The notes beneath the pieces were generated by a model. It worked only from the letters and a program-made list of their open reading frames with translations. It was not told the DNA's origin and ran no database searches. DNA of 11,459 bases from CAZEHO01 sp964511945. GTDB lineage: Bacteria > Actinomycetota > Acidimicrobiia > Spongiisociales > UBA11373. Location: NCBI GenBank assembly GCA_964511945.1, contig CAZEHO010000052.1, positions 1 to 11,459 of the forward strand, in the 5' to 3' direction. The translations under genes and the position numbers were made by a program. How positions within the stretch are numbered: position 1 is the first letter of the stretch; each line of letters begins with the position of its first letter. Below are positions 1 to 5,477 of this stretch, one piece after another.

Positions 1-1427
1 GTGACGACGACGACGCCGCCACCACGACCGCCGCTCCTGCAACCACGGCCGCTCCTGCGACCACGGCTGCACCGACGACGACGGCGGCTCCAACGACGAC
101 GGCGGCTCCAACGACGACGGCCGCTCCGGCCACGACCGAGGCGCCGCCACCCGACACGGCCCCGGCGTTCGATATCGCCTACGACTTCGGTGTGACCGAG
201 GAGCCGTGTCCCGATTCGCAGAATCCGGACAACGGCTGCATCTACCTCGGGGCGATCTCGGACTTCACCGGACCGTTCGCCGCGTTCGGTGCTCCGCTGA
301 CCTGGGGGAAGCAGGACTTCTTTGCTCGTGTGAACGCCGAAGGCGGGATCATGGGCTTTGACGTCGCCATTACTGCCGACAACACCATCGACGCCGGGTA
401 CGTCGCCGAACAGCACGTGGCCGGCTACGAGCAGATCCGTGGCAACGTGGCGGCACTCGCCGAGTCGCTCGGCACGCTGCAGACGCTGGCCGCGCTGCCG
501 CTGATGATGGAAGACACCATGGTGTCACCGGTCTCCTCCTGGTACTCAGGATGGAGCTTCGAGGCCGTCGACGGTGGCCTGATCTTGGAAGCCGGGACCA
601 ACTACTGCATGGAGGCCATGAACGGCTTCGACTTCGTGGTCGGGGCCCGTCAGCAACAGGGCCTCTCGGTGCCCTTCACGTACGCCATTGTCGGGTTCCC
701 CGGCGACTACGGCGGCGACTACGCAGAGGGCGTGAAGATCGCGGCGCAGTCGTACGGATTCGGTGACCCGGTCTTCGAGCACGTGCAGCTGCCGTTCTCG
801 GTCGGTGGCACGATCGACGAGGCTGTGGCCGGCGTCCTCGGGGCCCAACCCGATGTGATCTTCGTCACCACCGGCCCGAACGAGCTCGCCGAGCTGATGG
901 GCGGCCTGGCCGGTAACGGCTTTGTGACCGCCATGTACATCGGCACCGGGCCGACCTGGCATCCGGCGCTGCTTGGTGTCGAGGCGCTGATCCCGCTGTT
1001 CACCCAGGCCTACTTCCAGACGTCGCAGAACGAGGGCTTCATGGCCGATTCGGCCGGACATGAGGCTATGCGGGCTGCGTGGGATGGGAACCGGGCCGAC
1101 AGCGGTATCGCCCCCAACCTCGGCTACGTCGCCGGCTGGGTGATGTCCTACGGCCTGAAGGCGGTCCTCGAGACGGCCATCGGGAACAAGGACCTGACCC
1201 GTGCCGGTATCGCTGCGGCGGTTGGTGAGACCGACAACGTCGACTACGAGGGCATGCTGCCCGCCAAGACGTTCGTCGGTACGCCGAACGACACGGTGGA
1301 ACGTGGTGCGGCCGTGCACCGCGTGGATCCGGCGTCTGCGGACGGCCTTGCCGTCATTCAGCCCTTCTTCGTGGGGCCGACGGCAGCCGGGTACCAGTTC
1401 GACGCTCCCTGCCTGGCACTCGGGTAG
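1..1427 (+). CDS. ABC transporter substrate-binding protein, branched-chain amino acid type (5' partial)
   Basis: This is probably the extracytoplasmic solute-binding lipoprotein of a LIV/HAAT-type ABC importer; the ligand cannot be read from sequence. The reading frame is open from nt 3, so the true start, with the expected lipoprotein signal, lies left of the window. The GTG at 192 is an internal valine. Nt 3-165 encode a low-complexity Asp/Ala/Thr/Pro tether of TTAAPA and TTTAAP units, as expected between a lipid anchor and a folded domain. The periplasmic-binding-protein fold begins near nt 246 with a GAISDFTGPFAAFGAP stretch and VNAEGGI, typical of Peripla_BP_6 lobe I. Later segments (YAIVGFPGDYGGDYAEGVK; QPDVIFVTTGP) fit alternating Rossmann-like lobes. 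The stop is TAG at 1425-1427. No permease or ATPase gene follows, so partners must be upstream or elsewhere. The family call is firm. Confidence 0.9.
   Translation, partial: DDDDAATTTAAPATTAAPATTAAPTTTAAPTTTAAPTTTAAPATTEAPPPDTAPAFDIAYDFGVTEEPCPDSQNPDNGCIYLGAISDFTGPFAAFGAPLTWGKQDFFARVNAEGGIMGFDVAITADNTIDAGYVAEQHVAGYEQIRGNVAALAESLGTLQTLAALPLMMEDTMVSPVSSWYSGWSFEAVDGGLILEAGTNYCMEAMNGFDFVVGARQQQGLSVPFTYAIVGFPGDYGGDYAEGVKIAAQSYGFGDPVFEHVQLPFSVGGTIDEAVAGVLGAQPDVIFVTTGPNELAELMGGLAGNGFVTAMYIGTGPTWHPALLGVEALIPLFTQAYFQTSQNEGFMADSAGHEAMRAAWDGNRADSGIAPNLGYVAGWVMSYGLKAVLETAIGNKDLTRAGIAAAVGETDNVDYEGMLPAKTFVGTPNDTVERGAAVHRVDPASADGLAVIQPFFVGPTAAGYQFDAPCLALG
75..128 (+). repeat. Three 18-bp tandem coding repeats (TTTAAP tether)
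   Basis: Units at 75-92, 93-110 and 111-128 each encode Thr-Thr-Thr-Ala-Ala-Pro. The first two are identical (ACGACGACGGCGGCTCCA) and the third differs at two third-codon positions. Looser ATTAAP-type units precede them at about 24-74. Because the period is a multiple of three, copy number can change without breaking the frame, so tether length may vary between strains. Confidence 0.85.
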
Positions 1428-1452
1428 GAGCGAACCAGACCATCGAACCGAT

Positions 1453-1480
1453 CGAGGGGCGGCCTGCGGGCCGCCCCTCG
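1453..1480 (+). terminator. GC-rich hairpin after the substrate-binding protein gene
   Basis: CGAGGGGCGGC (1453-1463) pairs perfectly with GCCGCCCCTCG (1470-1480). C1464 can also pair with G1469, giving a 12-bp stem with a TGCG loop. It starts 26 bases after the TAG stop and precedes the bioY start by about 70 bases, which is a terminator position. No T-run follows, so classical intrinsic termination is uncertain. Stem-only terminators or mRNA 3'-end protection are plausible in high-GC actinobacteria. Confidence 0.6.
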
Positions 1481-1537
1481 GCGCGTCTGCGGTAACCCTG
1501 GCTGCCGGCCCGGAGTCCTAGGAACACCAGGCGCTCT

Positions 1538-1546
1538 GGGAGGGGA
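1538..1546 (+). promoter_or_regulatory. Shine-Dalgarno site of bioY
   Basis: GGGAGGGGA lies five bases (from its last G) before the ATG at 1551 and fixes that start. It is the clearest purine-rich ribosome-binding site in the window; most other genes here lack one. No convincing TANNNT box or biotin-regulator operator was seen in 1428-1537. Confidence 0.65.
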
Positions 1547-1550
1547 CTCG

Positions 1551-2141
1551 ATGACGACTGCTGTGATCACTGCGCCCGTACTGGCTACGGCACCGACCCG
1601 CGCTGCATGGTTGGCGCGAACCGCAGCTCTGGTCGTCGGGTGTGCGCTGCTCACCGCAGCCTCGGCGCGGATCGAGATCCCGCTGTGGTTCACCCCCGTC
1701 CCGATCACCGGTCAGACCCTGATGGTGTTGCTGAGCGGTGCAGCCCTCGGATCACGACTGGGGGCGGCATCTCAAGGGCTCTACGTCGGCCTGGGTGCGA
1801 TCGGCCTCCCGTTCTACAGCGGCGGTGACGGCGGCTGGGAGGCTGCCACAGGAGCCACCGCCGGCTATCTGGTCGGCTTCATCGTTGCCGCCTTCGTCGT
1901 GGGGCGGCTGGCGGAGCGCCGCCAGGACCGTGCGGTGGCCACTGCGCTCGCGGCGTTTCTGGCCGGCAGCGTGGTGATCTACCTCTTCGGAGTGTCGTGG
2001 TTGATGATCGATCTGGAGATCGGTGCCATCCGGGCACTCGAACTCGGCATGGTGCCGTTTGTGACCGGCGATCTCATCAAGATCGCGATCGCCGGCCTGG
2101 CGCTCCCGGCAGCCTGGAGGATGGTGCAGCGGCGCAGCTGA
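1551..2141 (+). CDS. bioY: Biotin transporter BioY (ECF S component)
   Basis: BioY is the membrane S component that binds biotin and works with an energy-coupling module (BioMN, or shared EcfAAT) to import it. The 196-residue length is typical. Diagnostic stretches are VPITGQTLMVLLSGAALG (residues 50-67), FYSGGDGG (88-95), GATAGYLVGFIVAAFVVG (101-118) and YLFGVSWL (144-151). Hydrophobic segments at roughly 21-38, 52-68, 73-88, 101-120, 130-150 and 168-190 fit six membrane helices. A good SD supports the ATG. No ATPase or T-component gene is adjacent, so this is a solitary BioY that either uses a distant module or acts alone. The gene converges on the phosphofructokinase gene with only six bases between stop codons and no hairpin there. 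Confidence 0.93.
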   Translation: MTTAVITAPVLATAPTRAAWLARTAALVVGCALLTAASARIEIPLWFTPVPITGQTLMVLLSGAALGSRLGAASQGLYVGLGAIGLPFYSGGDGGWEAATGATAGYLVGFIVAAFVVGRLAERRQDRAVATALAAFLAGSVVIYLFGVSWLMIDLEIGAIRALELGMVPFVTGDLIKIAIAGLALPAAWRMVQRRS

Positions 2142-2147
2142 CGGTGC

Positions 2148-3272
2148 TCAGTCGCCGAGAGAGACGCCGAGACACCGGGCGGTCCGGATCCAGGGGTGAT
2201 CGAGAGGAACGGTCTGCCGGACCCCGGCGACCTCCTGGAGGGGAACGGCGACCGTCTCCTGGCCCCGGGAACCGACCATGACGCCCCAGTTGCCGGCGGC
2301 CGCCTCGGCGGCAGCCGCCGTCCCGAGCCTGGTTGCCAGGAGCCGGTCGTTCGGTGACGGGGTCCCGCCGCGCTGGACGTGGCCCAGAATCGTGACCCGA
2401 CTCTGGAGGCCGGTGAACTCCCGCAGCCAGCGCGACAGCCTCGCCGTGCCATCGGCGAGGTGCTCTTCAAACTCGGCGACGGCAGCCCTCGCTTCGGCTT
2501 TCTCAGCGTTCCCGTCGGCGGCCTTGCGGGCTCCGGTCAGTTGGTCCAGGCGGTTGGCTTCATCGCGGGTCATAGCGCCCTCGGAGACGGCGACCAGGCT
2601 GAAGTGGCTGCCCGCTGCCTTGCGCTTGAGGAGCGATTGGGCGACCAGTTCGGGGTCGTAAGGGATCTCCGGAATGAGGATTACGTCGGCACCGCCGGCG
2701 ACACCTGCCCCGAGCGCAAGCCAGCCGGCGTTGTGCCCCATGATCTCCACCACCATGATCCGATGATGGCTGTGGGCGGTCGAGTGCAGGCGATCGACCG
2801 CCTCGGTGGCGATGTTGAGGGCCGTGTCAAACCCGAAGCTGCAGTCGGTACCGGGGACGTCGTTGTCGATCGTCTTCGGCAAGGTGATGACGTTGAGGCC
2901 CTTCTCGGCGAGTCGCAAAGCGTTCTTCTGGGTTCCTCCACCACCCAGGCAGATGAGACCGTCGAGCTCGTGCAGGCGGGAGTTGGCGATCATGACCTCG
3001 GTCATGTCCATTACCTTGCCGGCGCCGAGCTCCATCTTGTGAGGCTTGTCCCTGCTCGTACCGAGCACGGTGCCGCCTCGCGTCAGGATCCCGGAGAGGG
3101 TCCGCTCGTCGAGGCGGATCGTCCGGTTCTCCATGAGGCCGCGGAACCCATCGAGAAAGCCGATGACACCCATCCCATGGGTGCGGAGCGCCGCCTTTCC
3201 GATGCCGCGGATGGCTGCGTTGAGGCCGGGCGCATCGCCCCCGGCCGTAAGGATGCCGATGTTGTGAGCCAC
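2148..3272 (-). CDS. pfkA: 6-phosphofructokinase, group III / mixed-substrate type
   Basis: Phosphorylates fructose 6-phosphate to fructose 1,6-bisphosphate in cytosolic glycolysis. The 374-residue protein shows GGDAPGLN (11-18), GTSR (71-74), GGGGT (110-114), PKTIDND (132-138) with catalytic Asp136, MGHNAGW (178-184), PE (201-202), GHVQRGG (297-303) and Arg310. Gly113 aligns with E. coli Gly104, which favours ATP over pyrophosphate; Lys133 aligns with Gly124 and is the residue usual in PPi and mixed-substrate enzymes. Gly112 replaces the acidic residue (Asp103 in E. coli) of the metal/nucleotide loop, and His180 replaces the Arg of the MGR motif. The phosphoryl donor is therefore unsettled. 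The start is GTG at 3270-3272, fixed by the conserved N-terminus; no SD is visible, but a TACACT box sits six bases upstream. Confidence 0.92.
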   Translation of the reverse strand: MAHNIGILTAGGDAPGLNAAIRGIGKAALRTHGMGVIGFLDGFRGLMENRTIRLDERTLSGILTRGGTVLGTSRDKPHKMELGAGKVMDMTEVMIANSRLHELDGLICLGGGGTQKNALRLAEKGLNVITLPKTIDNDVPGTDCSFGFDTALNIATEAVDRLHSTAHSHHRIMVVEIMGHNAGWLALGAGVAGGADVILIPEIPYDPELVAQSLLKRKAAGSHFSLVAVSEGAMTRDEANRLDQLTGARKAADGNAEKAEARAAVAEFEEHLADGTARLSRWLREFTGLQSRVTILGHVQRGGTPSPNDRLLATRLGTAAAAEAAAGNWGVMVGSRGQETVAVPLQEVAGVRQTVPLDHPWIRTARCLGVSLGD

Positions 3273-3278
3273 GTTCGG

Positions 3279-3284
3279 AGTGTA
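3279..3284 (-). promoter_or_regulatory. Candidate -10 box for leaderless phosphofructokinase transcript
   Basis: TACACT, read on the minus strand, is followed by exactly six bases (CCGAAC) and then the GTG start. This matches the actinobacterial TANNNT -10 with transcription beginning at the first base of the start codon. There is no SD and no recognisable -35. It lies in the 45-base gap after the DUF6159-like gene, so pfkA could be transcribed independently of it. Confidence 0.5.
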
Positions 3285-3317
3285 AAGAGTGGTAGTGAAG
3301 CCCGCGCCGGCGTGTCG

Positions 3318-4178
3318 CTACCCCGCAATCCCCCGCGGTCCGAACCCGCCGCTGCGGCGTGCCGAGGGAGCAAATGCCGCCTGCAGTTCGCCACCGCCGA
3401 ACGCTCCGGTTGATCCCACTCCGGCCGCATAGCGATAGAGCGCGGTCTGGAAGATCCCATTCAGCGCACTGATCACCATCGAAGCTCCCAGGATCCACAG
3501 CACGGCCACAATGAGGCCGATAACCCCGATGGTCTCACCGAGTGCGAATGCGGCGACTGCGATGAGGATGGCCGGGAGTGCAACCACAAAGCCGAGGAGG
3601 CCGAATCCGACCTGAGCGGCGACGTTCTCGCCCCAGGTCCGCTTGAAGAGGCTCCCCGAGCGCTTGATCGCATCGACGACGCCGATGTTCTCGATGACCA
3701 GGACGGGCAGCACCAGGAAGGTGACCAGCGACCAGGCGAGCCCGGCGATGCTGGCAGCGATCTGGCTGATGAATCCGCCCCGCTCTCGAATGGCCTGCAG
3801 TATGACCGAAACGGTTGCTGAGACGATCGCCCACGGCAGGATGCGCCCCACCCGCATCATTGCCCCGCGCAGGGCGCTGCCGACGGTGGGGTCGCCGCCG
3901 TCGAGCCGCTCATTGGCGGCGTGCACCAGGGCCGCGTTGAAGAAGATGGTGATGAAAGCCAGGACCACGTAGGCCACGAAGAGCAGCACGTAGGTCATCC
4001 CGCTGGGCTCGTCGAGCGCGGCGGCGTCACCCTGGAGGATGATCGGGGCGAGGAAACTGGCGGCGACGGCGATCGTGGCGATGAGCGAGAACACCGGAAG
4101 GAGTACCAGCTCCTTGTCCGCTTTGAGGACCTGCCACGATGCTTTGGCGAGTTCGAAAGTTCTGCTGATGCGTCCCAT
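3318..4178 (-). CDS. DUF6159-like integral membrane protein
   Basis: A 286-residue polytopic membrane protein of unknown function. The N-terminus (MGRISRTFELAKASWQVLK, then DKELVLLPVFS) and the pattern of about six hydrophobic segments separated by short charged loops resemble the DUF6159 family, a name I assign from memory of its pattern. Hydrophobic stretches lie near residues 27-49, 62-87, 110-127, 135-163, 190-212 and 216-243. The C-terminal ~35 residues are Gly/Ala/Arg-rich and probably cytoplasmic. No catalytic motif is visible. It is upstream of pfkA on the same strand with a 45-base gap and divergent from the PDZ protease gene. The ATG is supported by a TACACT box six bases before it. 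Confidence 0.75.
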   Translation of the reverse strand: MGRISRTFELAKASWQVLKADKELVLLPVFSLIATIAVAASFLAPIILQGDAAALDEPSGMTYVLLFVAYVVLAFITIFFNAALVHAANERLDGGDPTVGSALRGAMMRVGRILPWAIVSATVSVILQAIRERGGFISQIAASIAGLAWSLVTFLVLPVLVIENIGVVDAIKRSGSLFKRTWGENVAAQVGFGLLGFVVALPAILIAVAAFALGETIGVIGLIVAVLWILGASMVISALNGIFQTALYRYAAGVGSTGAFGGGELQAAFAPSARRSGGFGPRGIAG

Positions 4179-4184
4179 GTGGGC

Positions 4185-4190
4185 AGTGTA
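4185..4190 (-). promoter_or_regulatory. Candidate -10 box for leaderless DUF6159-like transcript
   Basis: TACACT on the minus strand is followed by six bases (GCCCAC) and then ATG. The hexamer and spacing are identical to those before pfkA. No SD is present between it and the start, and no -35 match was seen. Confidence 0.5.
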
Positions 4191-4221
4191 TGTGCCTGCT
4201 GCCCCGAGTAGGCAGTTCTCA

Positions 4222-4310
4222 GTGAGTCAGCGGGCAGAGATCAGAGCTCATTGCTCATTGCCTGATACCTGATCCCTGATGTCCGGGCTCCCGCTGCCGA
4301 CACGACTCAC
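4222..4310. other. Imperfect long inverted repeat between divergent genes
   Basis: The left arm GTGAGTCAGCGGG (4222-4234) pairs with CCCGCT (4290-4295) and GACTCAC (4304-4310), with an 8-base bulge on the right side. An inner ATCAG (4240-4244) can pair with CTGAT (4276-4280). The enclosed DNA holds the tandem heptamers. It sits between the two candidate -10 boxes (4185-4190 and 4334-4339) and would be outside both transcripts, suggesting a DNA-level operator or a degraded repeat element rather than an RNA leader. Confidence 0.4.
4246..4280 (+). repeat. Five tandem heptamers in the divergent intergenic region
   Basis: GCTCATT, GCTCATT, GCCTGAT, ACCTGAT and CCCTGAT follow one another at 4246, 4253, 4260, 4267 and 4274 with no spacer. 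The first two are identical and the last three share CCTGAT. The rough consensus is NCYTGAT. They could be binding sites for a regulator or a short satellite; no known operator was recognised. Confidence 0.7.
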
Positions 4311-4333
4311 AACGGGTACGCAACCCCCCTCGG

Positions 4334-4339
4334 TACCAT
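4334..4339 (+). promoter_or_regulatory. Candidate -10 box for PDZ protease gene
   Basis: TACCAT is followed by ten bases and then the ATG at 4350. With the usual 7-base distance, transcription would start near A4346, leaving a four-base leader and no room for an SD. The fit is looser than for the minus-strand genes. Confidence 0.35.
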
Positions 4340-4349
4340 CGCCGCAGAC

Positions 4350-5429
4350 ATGACGGACCTCGAACCGATCTCGATCGACGCCCCGGCCGAACGGCGGCCT
4401 GTGCCCAAGTGGCCGTTCATCCTGGTCGGCGTCATGCTGCTGGTCGGGGCTGCGGTCCTGCTCGTCTGGCCGCTCAAGGTTCCCTACTTCGCGATGGCTC
4501 CCGGGCCGGTCGAGGAGGTGTCCGATCTCATCACGGTCTCCGACGCGGAGACGTTCGAACTCAACGGAGACCTCTACTTGCTCACTGTGGGCCTGCGCGA
4601 GGTCAATGTGTTCGAGTACATCGAGGCGCAACTCGACGATCAGATCGATCTGATCGACCGTGACATCATCCGGCCGCCGGGGGTGACTCAGGAACAGGTG
4701 ACCCGCACCAATCTCCAGGCGATGGACTCGTCGATCGATGCCGCACTGTTCGTTGCTATCGCTCGCCTCGGCTACGACGTCGGATTCGAGGGAGAAGGGG
4801 TCACGGTCCTGCAGACGGTGGAGGACAGCCCGGCCGATGGGGTGCTGATGGAGGGAGATGTGTTCGACAATGTCGCCGGCCAGCCGGTGGCCACCGCCGA
4901 AGAGGCCGCGGGAATCATTCGTTCTTTCGAAGTGGGCGACACCGTCACGCTGTCCGGCACCCGGAACGATCAGCCCATCACGCTGGAGATCACCCTCGTG
5001 CCCCACCCGGATCTGGAGGGCCAGCCGATGGTCGGGGTGATCTTCGACACTCTCAATCTGGAGATGGTGCTGCCGGTGGACGTTTCGGTGGACTCGCGCA
5101 ATATCGGCGGGCCCTCGGCCGGGATGATGTACGCCCTGACGGTTCTGGACCTGCTGACCGTCGAAGACCTCGTCAAAGGACATCGCATCGCCGGAACCGG
5201 GACCATCAGCTTCGACGAGAGCATCGGTGCAATCGGCGGCGTCCGCCAAAAGGTATTCGGTGCCCGCTCGATCGGTGCCGACTACATCCTGGTGCCGGAA
5301 GCCAACTACCCCGATGCGCTGACCGCGGCCGGCGACGACATCGAAGTGGTGTCGATCGCGACGCTGCAGGACGCCATCGACTTCCTGGACACCCTGGAGC
5401 CGGTCCCCGGCACAGTCGCTGCCGGCTAG
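4350..5429 (+). CDS. Membrane-anchored PDZ plus Lon-type (S16) serine protease, YlbL-like
   Basis: A 359-residue protein with a short cytoplasmic N-terminus (1-20), one membrane helix (about 21-41) and an extracytoplasmic body. The segment PYFAMAPGPVEEV after the helix is typical of YlbL/SdrC-like proteins. A PDZ domain spans about 145-220 (GVTVLQTVEDSPADGVLMEGD). The Lon-type proteolytic domain follows: Ser256 in GGPSAGMMYAL and Lys301 in GGVRQKVFGA form the Ser/Lys dyad with the usual ~45-residue spacing. Lon AAA+ ATPase motifs are absent, so it is an ATP-independent protease. It probably cleaves membrane or envelope substrates; none is known here. It leads a same-strand run with the coiled-coil and UPF0182 genes. 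No SD precedes the ATG. Confidence 0.93.
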   Translation: MTDLEPISIDAPAERRPVPKWPFILVGVMLLVGAAVLLVWPLKVPYFAMAPGPVEEVSDLITVSDAETFELNGDLYLLTVGLREVNVFEYIEAQLDDQIDLIDRDIIRPPGVTQEQVTRTNLQAMDSSIDAALFVAIARLGYDVGFEGEGVTVLQTVEDSPADGVLMEGDVFDNVAGQPVATAEEAAGIIRSFEVGDTVTLSGTRNDQPITLEITLVPHPDLEGQPMVGVIFDTLNLEMVLPVDVSVDSRNIGGPSAGMMYALTVLDLLTVEDLVKGHRIAGTGTISFDESIGAIGGVRQKVFGARSIGADYILVPEANYPDALTAAGDDIEVVSIATLQDAIDFLDTLEPVPGTVAAG

Positions 5430-5463
5430 GGCCGAATGCCCCGCTGGATGGGCCTCCCATGGG

Positions 5464-5469
5464 TATCGT
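5464..5469 (+). promoter_or_regulatory. Candidate -10 box for coiled-coil/MuF-like gene
   Basis: TATCGT is followed by eight bases and the ATG at 5478; no SD lies between them. A short ATGGG-CCT-CCCAT inverted repeat (5448-5460) lies just upstream. Transcription could begin at about 5476, making an essentially leaderless mRNA, or the gene may be read through from the protease gene 48 bases upstream. Confidence 0.35.
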
Positions 5470-5477
5470 GACCGGCG

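Noticed and set aside
546..1319. 257-codon minus-strand frame within the substrate-binding protein gene
   Set aside because: The plus-strand frame has clear family motifs; the minus frame has antisense-type composition only.
1516..1523. TCCTAGGA palindrome upstream of bioY as a biotin-regulator site
   Set aside because: It is only 8 bp and does not resemble BirA, BioR or BioQ operators as I know them.
2379..3413. 344-codon plus-strand frame opposite phosphofructokinase
   Set aside because: It is antisense to a gene whose catalytic motifs are all present, and shows no motif or start signal of its own.
5448..5463. ATGGG-CCT-CCCAT inverted repeat and adjoining CCCATGGG palindrome as an operator
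   Set aside because: Five-bp arms and an 8-bp palindrome are easily found by chance, and no known regulator site matches.
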